6,618 nucleotides of DNA from an uncultured Clostridia bacterium. GTDB taxonomy: Bacteria > Bacillota > Clostridia > Christensenellales > Borkfalkiaceae. Positions 1-5,746 of this stretch are shown in pieces. The notes beneath the pieces were generated by a model. That model was not told where the DNA came from, did no database searches, and worked only from the letters and a program-made list of their open reading frames with translations. Every line of letters begins with the position of its first letter. The stretch's first letter is position 1. A program made the position numbers and the translations under genes. The stretch is from assembly GCA_945835865.1 (NCBI GenBank), contig CAMAJQ010000042.1:1-6618 (forward strand), written 5' to 3'.

Positions 1-24
1 GGGTTCGTTATAATATTGCGCCAT
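1..24 (-). CDS. N-terminal start of a gene running off the left edge; possibly IMP dehydrogenase
   Basis: Only eight codons are inside the window, reading MAQYYNEP. The start is credible because an AAAGGAG ribosome site lies six bases upstream and a good promoter lies further upstream in the same gap. The peptide recalls the beginning of clostridial inosine-5'-monophosphate dehydrogenases, which often start with a short M-A-x-x-Y-x-E-P-S-x-T-F segment. That enzyme oxidises IMP to XMP in guanine nucleotide synthesis. The identity is an inference from eight residues and recalled family sequences, so it is a weak guess. The existence of a start codon here is much better supported than the product name. 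Confidence 0.6.
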
Positions 25-30
25 CGGATT

Positions 31-37
31 CTCCTTT
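31..37 (-). promoter_or_regulatory. Ribosome binding site of the left-edge gene
   Basis: On the minus strand the sequence reads AAAGGAG followed by six bases and then ATG at 24-22. This is close to the ideal Shine-Dalgarno sequence and spacing. It is the main reason to call a gene start from so short a coding stretch. Confidence 0.75.
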
Positions 38-114
38 GTACTTCGGTCTGCGGGAAAAAACGCCTCTTACGGAAGAGCCCGCCGCAACCGTTCTTTTTCT
101 TTCTTTAATTTATT

Positions 115-143
115 ATTATAAAGGAAAACGCTTCCGAATGCAA
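115..143 (-). promoter_or_regulatory. Sigma-A type promoter for the left-edge gene
   Basis: On the minus strand a perfect -10 box, TATAAT (120-115), is preceded by exactly 17 bases and a -35-like TTGCAT (143-138), which matches three of six consensus bases. Transcription would start near 103-109 and give a leader of about 80 bases before the ATG at 24. The -35 box falls inside the terminator hairpin of the upstream operon, so promoter and terminator overlap. The surrounding sequence is strikingly AT-rich for this window. Confidence 0.55.
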
Positions 144-151
144 GCGTTTTC
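124..151 (-). terminator. Intrinsic terminator of the four-gene operon
   Basis: A perfect 10-base inverted repeat, GAAAACGCTT (124-133) and AAGCGTTTTC (142-151), encloses an 8-base loop. It lies 37 bases past the stop codon of the NfnB-like gene. Read on the minus strand, the hairpin ends in GCGTTTTC and continues CTTTATAATA, a T-rich but not uninterrupted tail. On the plus strand the bases after the stem are less T-rich and no plus-strand gene precedes it, so the minus direction is preferred. Confidence 0.65.
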
Positions 152-187
152 ACCCATCTTCCCTCTTTTTCCGAAAAATGACTCCCC

Positions 188-1570
188 TCACTTTTGCGAA
201 AGGTATTCGTCTATGGCGCGGGCGGCGCGTTTGCCCGCCCCCATCGCCAGAATGACCGTCGCCGCCCCGGTGACGGCGTCCCCTCCGGCAAAGACCCCTT
301 CTTTCGCCGTCCTGCCCTGCTCGTCGGCGACGATACGGCCCGCGCGGTCGACGGGAAGCCCTTCCGTCGTCGAGGAGACGAGGGGGTTTGGCGAAGTGCC
401 GAGCGCCATGATCACGCCGTCGGCTTCCATGGTAAATTCAGAGCCTTCGACGGGTTCGGGGCGCCTTCTGCCGCTCGCGTCGGGCTCGCCGAGCCGCATC
501 CGCACGCAGCGCAGGGCGACGACGGCGTCGTTTTCGTCCGTGACGATCTCCGTCGGGTTGACGAGAAGATCGAAGACGACCCCCTCTTCCTTCGCGTGCC
601 CGATCTCCTCTTTTCTCGCGGGGAGTTCCTCTTCGCTCCTGCGGTAGACGATATGCGTTTCCGCCCCCAGACGGAGAGCGGTGCGCGCGGCGTCCATCGC
701 CACGTTTCCTCCCCCGACGACGGCGATCTTTTTCCCTCGGAACACGGGAGTGTCCGAGTTTTCGTCAAAAGCCTTCATCAGGTTGGTGCGCGTCAGATAT
801 TCGTTCGCGGAAAACACCCCGTTGGCGTTCTCCCCGGGGATCCCCATAAAGCGGGGAAGTCCCGCTCCCGAACCGATGAACACGGCGGAAAACCCCTCTT
901 CCTCCATCAGTCCGTCGACGGTGACCGTCTTTCCGACCACGACGTCCGTCTCAAACTTCACGCCGAGCGCTTTCAGCCCGTCGATCTCTCTTTCCACGAC
1001 CTTCTCTTTGGGAAGACGGAATTCGGGGATCCCGTAAACGAGAACGCCGCCCGCTTTGTGCAGCGCCTCGAAAACGGTCACGTCGTAACCGAGTTTCGCC
1101 AGATCGCCCGCGCAGGTCAGTCCGGACGGTCCCGAACCGATCACGGCGACTTTCTTCCCCTTTCGGGAAAAGGAAGGACGGGCTTTCGTTTCCCCCGCGA
1201 GCGCGCGGTCGGCGACGAACCTCTCTAATTTTCCGATCGCGACCGCCTCGCCGCGGATCCCGCGGACGCACCTGCCCTCGCACTGGCTTTCCTGCGGGCA
1301 AACCCTTCCGCAAACGGCGGGAAGGGAAGAACTTTCCGAAACGACGGCGTACGCGCCGTCGAAATCTCTCTCTTTGATCTTCGCGACGAAGCGGGGAACG
1401 TCGATCCCAACGGGGCATCCCTCCACGCACTTCGCATTTTTGCAATGCATGCACCTCTCCGCCTCCGCGACCGCCTGCTCTTCGTCGTAGCCGAGACACA
1501 CCTCGTCGAAATTGGTCGCGCGGATTTTCGCGTCCTGTTCCCTCACGGGGACTCTGCGGTTTTTATCCAT
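188..1570 (-). CDS. nfnB: NfnB/GltD-like NAD(P)H oxidoreductase subunit (annotated family: NADPH-dependent glutamate synthase, small-subunit type)
   Basis: This 460-residue protein belongs to the glutamate synthase small-subunit family and is most likely the large subunit of NfnAB, the cytosolic complex that couples NADH and reduced ferredoxin to NADP+ reduction. Eight N-terminal cysteines form two sets, 40/43/48/52 and 87/91/97/101, expected to hold two [4Fe-4S] clusters. A dinucleotide fold GSGPSG (145-150) should bind FAD. A second fold, GGGNVAMD (286-293), followed by YRRSEEELPAR (309-319), should bind NADP(H). A C-terminal GVFAGGD motif (425-431) completes the FAD site. The length matches known NfnB proteins. 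The gene starts nine bases after the NfnA-like gene, and its AGGTGA ribosome site overlaps that gene's TGA stop, which suggests coupled translation. SudA (sulfide dehydrogenase) or a stand-alone glutamate synthase subunit are alternatives; the NfnA-like neighbour favours Nfn or Sud. No large glutamate synthase subunit is adjacent. Confidence 0.93.
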   Translation of the reverse strand: MDKNRRVPVREQDAKIRATNFDEVCLGYDEEQAVAEAERCMHCKNAKCVEGCPVGIDVPRFVAKIKERDFDGAYAVVSESSSLPAVCGRVCPQESQCEGRCVRGIRGEAVAIGKLERFVADRALAGETKARPSFSRKGKKVAVIGSGPSGLTCAGDLAKLGYDVTVFEALHKAGGVLVYGIPEFRLPKEKVVEREIDGLKALGVKFETDVVVGKTVTVDGLMEEEGFSAVFIGSGAGLPRFMGIPGENANGVFSANEYLTRTNLMKAFDENSDTPVFRGKKIAVVGGGNVAMDAARTALRLGAETHIVYRRSEEELPARKEEIGHAKEEGVVFDLLVNPTEIVTDENDAVVALRCVRMRLGEPDASGRRRPEPVEGSEFTMEADGVIMALGTSPNPLVSSTTEGLPVDRAGRIVADEQGRTAKEGVFAGGDAVTGAATVILAMGAGKRAARAIDEYLSQK

Positions 1571-1574
1571 TCCG

Positions 1575-1582
1575 TCACCTCA
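1575..1582 (-). promoter_or_regulatory. Ribosome site overlapping a stop codon (nfnA-nfnB junction)
   Basis: On the minus strand TGAGGTGA contains both the TGA stop of the NfnA-like gene (1582-1580) and the AGGTGA ribosome site (1580-1575) of the next gene, four bases before its ATG. It is weaker than the AGGAG sites elsewhere in the window. The arrangement is typical of translational coupling between two subunits made in equal amounts. Confidence 0.6.
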
Positions 1583-2467
1583 TTCCTCTTTGCCGCAAAG
1601 TCCGCAGCCGCCGTGATGCGTCTGCCCTTCCTTTGCCTTCAGGTACGCCCTGCCCTCTTCCGTGCGGTAGAGCCTCTGCCTCTTCATCGTCTCGTCGAAA
1701 TCCACCTCGTGCCCGTCGAATTCGGGACCGTCCACGCAGGCGAAACGGATTTTCCCTCCGACCGTCAGGCGGCACGCCCCGCACATCCCCGTTCCGTCCA
1801 CCATGATCGGATTCATGCTGACGACGGTCGGAATGCCGAGTTCCGCCGTCAGAAGGGAGACGAACTTCATCATCACGACGGGGCCGATCGCCACGCAGAG
1901 ATCGTAACGGTTTCCCTCCCCGACGAGTTTTTTCAAGGCGTCGGTCACGAGCCCTTTTTCCCCTCTGGAACCGTCGTCCGTCGCGACGGTCAGCCGACCG
2001 GCGACTTTTGCGATCTCTTCTTCCAGAATGACGAGAGAAGCCGTCTTCGCGCCGATCACCGCGTCCGCGCGGACGCCGCGTTCGGCGAGCCATTTCATCT
2101 GCGGGTAGACGGGCGCCGTTCCCACGCCGCCCGCAACGAAGACGATCTTCTTTTTCTTCAGTTCTTCCAAAGGGGTTTCCGTGAGTTCGGAAGGTTTCCC
2201 GAGCGGTCCGACGAAATCGGTCAGCCGATCCCCTTCTCTCAATCTGCCCATCTTCAGCGTGGACGCGCCGATCTCCTGCACGACGACGGTGACCGTTCCC
2301 TTTTCGCGCTCGTAATCGCAGACGGTCAGAGGGATCCTCTCCCCGTCCTCGCCCGTGCGGCAGATCACGAACTGCCCGGGCAGACAGACCTTCGCCACCC
2401 GCGGGCTGTAAATATCCGCCAGAAAGATATTTTCCGTCAATCTTTCGTACCGTTTGATTTCAAACAT
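1580..2467 (-). CDS. nfnA: NfnA/SudB-like FAD/NAD-binding subunit (sulfide/dihydroorotate dehydrogenase-like)
   Basis: This 295-residue protein is of the ferredoxin-NADP reductase superfamily and matches the small subunit of NfnAB/SudAB. Residues 1-100 form the flavin-binding barrel, with ERIPLT (43-48) at the FAD site. VAGGVGTAPVYP (111-122) begins the NAD-binding fold, and AIGPVVMM (193-200) continues it. Near the C-terminus, VDGTGMCGAC (223-232) and FAC (242-244) supply Cys229, Cys232 and Cys244, with Asp224 as the likely fourth ligand of a [2Fe-2S] cluster; three Cys plus one Asp is what I recall for Thermotoga NfnA. DGPEFDGHEVDFDE (246-259) is a family signature. In NfnAB this subunit takes NADH and its FAD passes electrons to the partner subunit. 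An AGGAG site six bases before the ATG fixes the start. It follows the M16 gene by 18 bases. The tail ends HHGGCGLCGKEE, with an extra CxxC (288, 291) that I do not recall as usual. Confidence 0.9.
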   Translation of the reverse strand: MFEIKRYERLTENIFLADIYSPRVAKVCLPGQFVICRTGEDGERIPLTVCDYEREKGTVTVVVQEIGASTLKMGRLREGDRLTDFVGPLGKPSELTETPLEELKKKKIVFVAGGVGTAPVYPQMKWLAERGVRADAVIGAKTASLVILEEEIAKVAGRLTVATDDGSRGEKGLVTDALKKLVGEGNRYDLCVAIGPVVMMKFVSLLTAELGIPTVVSMNPIMVDGTGMCGACRLTVGGKIRFACVDGPEFDGHEVDFDETMKRQRLYRTEEGRAYLKAKEGQTHHGGCGLCGKEE

Positions 2468-2485
2468 CGTTTTCTCCTTCGTTTT

Positions 2486-3730
2486 TCAGCCGATTTTCGT
2501 CCGTTCCGCCGATTTTCCGAAAACGGAAAGGCTGAAACGTCCGAAATCGAGGAATCCGAGGCAGTCGTTTACGCTCTCCCTCGTCAACCCTTCGATATCC
2601 GAGATCTTCTTCGCGGGATCGAACAACTCGTCCGTATAAAGAAGGTATTTTCCGTAAAGCATCATCTGCGAGGCGGTGCTCTCCTCGCCGAACGCGAACG
2701 AACTCAGGATCTGCGCCTTTCCCTTTTCAAATTCGTCCGCCGTGATCCCGTTTTTCTCCATTTCGGCAAGCACGCCTAAAATCTCTTCGTACGCCTTTTC
2801 GCCGCTCTCGCTGTTCAGCCCCGCGTAGACGGCGAGCGTACCCACTCCGCGATAGCACGAGGGATAGGAATAGACGGTGTAACACAGACCGAGTTCCTCT
2901 CTCACCTTGCGGAAGAGACGGCTGCTCATGCCGCCGCCGAGCACGTAATTGAGGAGGGAAAAGGCGTCCTGCCCCTCCCCGCCGAAAGGGATCCCCCGGA
3001 AGGCGAACCCGAGGTGAAGTTGTTCGATCTCTTTTTCCTTGCGGATGATCCCGCCCGTATTCTCCTTCTGCACGCAGTCCGTACCGACGGTCTTTGCCGT
3101 CCGCACGAAGGGGGCGAAATAGGCGTCCGTCAGTCTCTCCGCCTCCTCGAAGGTGATCTTCCCCGCAAAGGAAACGACGACGTTGTCCGCGTTATAATAG
3201 CGATCGAGATAGGAAAGGACGTCCTTTTTTCCGAAGGAACAGACGTTTTCCCGGGAACCGAGAATGGTCCTCCCGAGCCCCTCTTTTCCGAAATAGGCCT
3301 CGGAGAGGTTGTCCAGGCAGACGTCCTCCGGCGTATCGGCGGACATATTGATCTCCTCGACGATCACCCCCCTTTCCCGTTCGAGTTCCTCTTCTTTGTA
3401 TTCGGAGTTGAGAAAGAGATCGGAAAGAAGGGCGAAAGAACGCTCGAGGGCGCTCGCGGTCGACTTGACGTAATAGCAGGTCATCTCCTTGGAAGTGAAG
3501 GCGTTCACCTGCGAGCCGATGCTCTCGAAAGCGTCGGAGAGTTCGAACGCCGACAGGGTCTTCGTCCCTTTGAAATTGACGTGCTCGATAAAGTGGGAGA
3601 TCCCGTTGGTCTCCGCCGTTTCGAGCCTGCTGCCCGCCCCGACGAGAATGCCCGCGCTGACGGACATCATGCTGTCCATCGTGGCGACGACGAGCCTCAG
3701 CCCGTTTGCGTACCGTTTCGTTTTCGTCAT
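2486..3730 (-). CDS. M16 family zinc peptidase, YmxG/MlpA-like
   Basis: This 414-residue protein is a single-chain M16 (mitochondrial processing peptidase-like) peptidase of normal bacterial length. The inverted zinc motif HFIEH (46-50) supplies His46, His50 and the catalytic Glu49. VNFKGT follows directly, where many homologues have a hydrophobic residue instead of Asn52. Glu126, in VIVEEI and 76 residues after His50, fits the third zinc ligand. The inactive second domain carries the usual GGGMSSRLFRKVREELGL segment and then CYTVYSY, the substrate-binding Arg/Tyr region (about 267-293). No signal peptide or membrane segment is visible, so a cytosolic location is likely. An AAAGGAG site five bases before ATG supports the start. 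It lies 33 bases after the YlxY-like deacetylase gene, the same order as ylxY-mlpA (ymxG) in Bacillus subtilis. The natural substrate is unknown. Confidence 0.92.
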   Translation of the reverse strand: MTKTKRYANGLRLVVATMDSMMSVSAGILVGAGSRLETAETNGISHFIEHVNFKGTKTLSAFELSDAFESIGSQVNAFTSKEMTCYYVKSTASALERSFALLSDLFLNSEYKEEELERERGVIVEEINMSADTPEDVCLDNLSEAYFGKEGLGRTILGSRENVCSFGKKDVLSYLDRYYNADNVVVSFAGKITFEEAERLTDAYFAPFVRTAKTVGTDCVQKENTGGIIRKEKEIEQLHLGFAFRGIPFGGEGQDAFSLLNYVLGGGMSSRLFRKVREELGLCYTVYSYPSCYRGVGTLAVYAGLNSESGEKAYEEILGVLAEMEKNGITADEFEKGKAQILSSFAFGEESTASQMMLYGKYLLYTDELFDPAKKISDIEGLTRESVNDCLGFLDFGRFSLSVFGKSAERTKIG

Positions 3731-3763
3731 TGTTTCTCCTTTCTTCCCGCTCTGACCGCGCCG

Positions 3764-4489
3764 TCAGCACCCCGTTTCGCCGAGGGCTTCCGACACGGTG
3801 ACGGCTCTCAGACCGAGTTCGCGGTAACGTTCGAGGATATCGGGCAGGGCTTCGAGCGTATGCGCCTTCGGGTGCATGAGGATGAAATCGCCCGCCTCGA
3901 TATTTTCCGTGGCTCTATTATACACCTTTCGTTTGCTTTTGTCACGCCAATCGACGGTATCTTTCGACCATAAAACGGTTTTGTATCCTAATTTTTCGGC
4001 AATTTTCAACGTTGTGACCGAATAGGATCCCGAAGGGGGAGCAAAAAGAGCCGTCCTGACCCCCGTCGCCTGCCTGACGACCGCTTCCGTAAAGGAAATC
4101 TCGTCGGAATTGCCCTTCTCCGAAAGTTTTTTATGGTCTTTATGGAAAAAACCGTGGTTGCCGATCTCGTGCCCCTCCTCTTTCATGCGGACGAGAAGGT
4201 CGGCGTGATCGTCCGCCCAGCACCCCCCGACGAAAAAAGTACACTTCGCCCCGTATTTTTTCAGGACGTCGAAAAAGCCGGGCAGAAGATCCGCCCCTTC
4301 GTAAACGTTGATCATCAGCGAAACGCAGTTTCCGTTGCGGTCGCCGTGGCGGACGGGAGCGTAGCTCTCCCCGCCCGAAAGGCTGACCGTTTTCACGGGG
4401 ATGAAACACACGCACGCCACCGCGAAACACACGGCGGCGAGAACGACGGCGGTGAACGCGTTGACGAACGCGCGGTTTTTCTTCTTCAT
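3764..4489 (-). CDS. Membrane-anchored polysaccharide deacetylase family protein, YlxY/PdaB-like, with altered catalytic motif
   Basis: This 241-residue protein has a Lys-rich start, one hydrophobic segment (about 8-30) acting as a signal anchor, and an extracellular NodB-like (carbohydrate esterase 4) domain. Active enzymes remove acetyl groups from peptidoglycan or chitin-like sugars using a metal held by one Asp and two His. Here the His pair is kept (H112-G-F-F-H116, in IGNHGFFH). GAKCTFFVGG (80-89), FAPPSGSYS (149-157), DTVDW (177-181) and FILMHPKAHT (202-211) follow the family plan. Motif 1, normally TFDDG or FDVAWG, reads INVYEG (60-65), putting Asn61 where the catalytic Asp is expected. 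The protein may therefore be inactive or use Glu64 or Asp67. AAGGAG lies seven bases before ATG. It is the first gene of the minus-strand operon. B. subtilis YlxY is a longer, sporulation-linked relative; the link is by motif and gene order, not by alignment. Confidence 0.88.
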   Translation of the reverse strand: MKKKNRAFVNAFTAVVLAAVCFAVACVCFIPVKTVSLSGGESYAPVRHGDRNGNCVSLMINVYEGADLLPGFFDVLKKYGAKCTFFVGGCWADDHADLLVRMKEEGHEIGNHGFFHKDHKKLSEKGNSDEISFTEAVVRQATGVRTALFAPPSGSYSVTTLKIAEKLGYKTVLWSKDTVDWRDKSKRKVYNRATENIEAGDFILMHPKAHTLEALPDILERYRELGLRAVTVSEALGETGC

Positions 4490-4632
4490 CTTCTCTCTCC
4501 TTCCCGTCGGATAGACCTCTTTCTATTTTATGAAGAATCCCTGCCGTATAGAATCGTCCGCGGATCGCCCTTCCTTCCGTCCGGAAAGCGGAAATAGGGA
4601 TAACCGACTTATAGAGGGGAATTTTTTCCCGA

Positions 4633-4649
4633 CTCTACCGACGGTAGAG
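4633..4649. promoter_or_regulatory. Perfect 17-base palindrome, candidate operator
   Basis: CTCTACCG (4633-4640), a single A, then CGGTAGAG (4642-4649) form a perfect inverted repeat with 8-base arms. It lies about 85 bases upstream of the degV -10 box. Size and symmetry fit a dimeric repressor or activator site. No T run follows it and the loop would be one base, so it is not a terminator and is unlikely to act as an RNA hairpin. The binding protein is unknown. Confidence 0.45.
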
Positions 4650-4692
4650 CCCGTTTTTCCGATTCTACCGCGCCTGACGCTCACTTTCTACC
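4634..4692 (+). repeat. Three direct copies of TCTACC upstream of degV
   Basis: TCTACC occurs at 4634-4639, 4664-4669 and 4687-4692, with one inverted copy GGTAGA at 4643-4648 inside the palindrome. The first two direct copies share TCTACCG. Start-to-start spacings are 30 and 23 bases, so the last is not quite on the same helical face. Four copies of a 6-base word in 59 bases is suggestive of a regulator binding array, but the region is short and the third copy has poorer flanks. Confidence 0.35.
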
Positions 4693-4731
4693 CGAAAACG
4701 CGAGAAGTAGGTGGTTTTTCCGCCGGCTTTC

Positions 4732-4740
4732 TGCTATACT
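4732..4740 (+). promoter_or_regulatory. Extended -10 promoter of degV
   Basis: TGC followed by TATACT forms an extended -10 element (TGnTATACT, five of six bases of the -10 consensus). It lies 47 bases before the degV ATG, giving a leader of about 40 bases. At 17 bases upstream the -35 position reads TGGTTT, a poor match, which is common where the TGn extension is present. Confidence 0.5.
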
Positions 4741-4762
4741 ATGAACGTCAGCCCGACGAGGG

Positions 4763-4781
4763 CGTAACGCTTTACGAGGAG
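4763..4781 (+). promoter_or_regulatory. Ribosome site of degV with an abutting small hairpin
   Basis: AGGAG (4777-4781) lies six bases before ATG at 4788 and decides the start. Directly against it, CGTAA (4763-4767) and TTACG (4772-4776) can form a 5-base stem with a 4-base loop. The stem does not cover the AGGAG, so any effect on translation would be slight. Confidence 0.6.
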
Positions 4782-4787
4782 TGTACC

Positions 4788-5675
4788 ATGAATCCGTACG
4801 TTTTAAGTTGTTGTTCCACCGCTGATCTCACCAAAGAACATTTTGAAAAGAGAGACATTCACTATATCTGCTTTCACTATTCGGTGAACGGGGTCGCCTA
4901 CCCGGACGATCTCGGGCAGACCATGAGTTACGACGAGTTTTACCGCCACATCCGCGACCTTGCCGAAACCAAGACCTGGCAGGTCAACGCCGACGAGTAC
5001 GAACGCTATTTCGAGGAATTCCTGCGCGAGGGAAAGGATATCGTTCACCTCACCCTTTCTTCGGGGATTTCCGGTTCGTATAACTCTGCCGTCATCGCGA
5101 AAAACGTCCTGCAGGAAAAATATCCCGATCGCAAAATTTACGTCGTCGATTCGCTTGCCGCTTCGTCGGGGTACGGGCTTCTTATGGATAAACTCGCAGA
5201 CCTCCGCGACGAGGGCTACTCGGCGGAAATGCTTGCGGAATGGGCGGAACACAACAAACTGAAAGTCCACCACTGGTTTTACTCCACCGATCTCACCTAC
5301 TACGTCAAGGGCGGCAGAATTTCCAAGATCGCGGGTTGGGTCGGCACCATTCTGAAACTGTGCCCTCTGCTCAACTGCAGCAACGAAGGGAAACTCATTC
5401 CCCGTCAGAAACTGCGCGGCAGAGCGAGAGCGCTCGAAGAGACCCGCAAGAAAATGGAAGAACTCGCCGACGACGGCACGGATTATTCGGGCAAATGCTA
5501 CATCTGCCATTCCGACTGCGCCGAGGAAGCCGCAAAACTCAAAGCCGAAGTCGAACAGACCTTCCCTCACCTCAACGGCGAAGTAGAGATCTATTCGATC
5601 GGCACGACGATCGGATGCCATACGGGGGTCGGCACCATCGCCCTCTTCTTCTGGGGAGCGGAACGGACGAACTGA
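4788..5675 (+). CDS. DegV family protein (FakB-like fatty-acid-binding protein)
   Basis: This 295-residue protein is a full-length DegV family member. In Gram-positive bacteria, DegV/FakB proteins hold a fatty acid for phosphorylation by the kinase FakA, feeding phospholipid synthesis; for many paralogues the ligand is not known. The N-terminal lobe begins with SCCSTADLT (7-15), the usual S/D-S-T/A-D-L lipid-site motif. LTLSSGISGSYNSA (88-101) is the core family signature, followed by YVVDSLAASSGYG (118-130). LTYYVKGGRISK (169-180) starts the second lobe. TIGCHTGVGTIALFFWG (274-290) is the closing signature. The AGGAG site selects the ATG at 4788; an in-frame ATG at 4530 would add 86 residues without family similarity. 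It has its own promoter and terminator and so is monocistronic. Nine cysteines, including adjacent Cys8-Cys9 and KCYICHSDC (236-244), are many for this size. No fakA-like gene is in the window. Confidence 0.93.
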   Translation: MNPYVLSCCSTADLTKEHFEKRDIHYICFHYSVNGVAYPDDLGQTMSYDEFYRHIRDLAETKTWQVNADEYERYFEEFLREGKDIVHLTLSSGISGSYNSAVIAKNVLQEKYPDRKIYVVDSLAASSGYGLLMDKLADLRDEGYSAEMLAEWAEHNKLKVHHWFYSTDLTYYVKGGRISKIAGWVGTILKLCPLLNCSNEGKLIPRQKLRGRARALEETRKKMEELADDGTDYSGKCYICHSDCAEEAAKLKAEVEQTFPHLNGEVEIYSIGTTIGCHTGVGTIALFFWGAERTN

Positions 5676-5746
5676 CCTTCCCTCATCCGCCGCGAAAAAG
5701 AGAGAAAAAACCTCTTTTCCGTCCTAAAATATCAGAAAACGAAGAC

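Larger units (their letters stand above)
4490..4787. other. Divergent intergenic region between the deacetylase operon and degV
   Basis: I see no credible gene in these 298 bases. An open frame in phase with degV extends back to an ATG at 4530, but it has no ribosome site there and its peptide is unlike the family. On the minus side the only promoter hint is TAAAAT (4530-4525), about 36 bases before the deacetylase ATG, without a convincing -35 box. Toward degV lie the CTCTACCG palindrome, further TCTACC copies, an extended -10 box and a ribosome site, each listed separately. A weak GGGAA/TTCCC hairpin with a T loop (4617-4630) is also present and is probably not meaningful. Confidence 0.6.

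Noticed and set aside
36..647. A plus-strand open frame starting in the left intergenic gap
   Set aside because: Its first part is low-complexity intergenic sequence over the promoter and terminator, and the rest is antisense to the NfnB-like gene; no supported start or domain.
194..1228. A 344-codon plus-strand open frame opposite the NfnB-like gene
   Set aside because: Composition is that of a shadow frame, there is no ribosome site or recognisable domain, and the minus-strand protein is conserved over the whole stretch.
1445..2779. A 444-codon plus-strand open frame antisense to three minus-strand genes
   Set aside because: It crosses two gene junctions, is rich in Arg/His/Asp as expected of an antisense shadow in GC-rich DNA, shows no family motif, and the opposite strand carries well-conserved enzymes throughout.
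3014..3973. A 319-codon plus-strand open frame opposite the M16 and deacetylase genes
   Set aside because: It runs across the junction of two genuine genes, has no motif or ribosome site, and is explained by codon bias on the other strand.
4633..4649. The palindrome considered as a terminator or an RNA hairpin
   Set aside because: A one-base centre cannot form a tight RNA loop without losing inner pairs, and no gene ends upstream in either direction.
4530..4787. An 86-residue N-terminal extension of the DegV protein from the ATG at 4530
   Set aside because: The extension has no similarity to the family, lacks a ribosome site, and contains the promoter and palindrome; AGGAG six bases before 4788 marks the real start.
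5694..5719. A GAAAAAGAG/CTCTTTTC inverted repeat just after degV, considered as a terminator
   Set aside because: The stem is seven mostly A-T pairs with a 9-base loop and no T run follows on either strand; the GC-rich hairpin downstream is far better.
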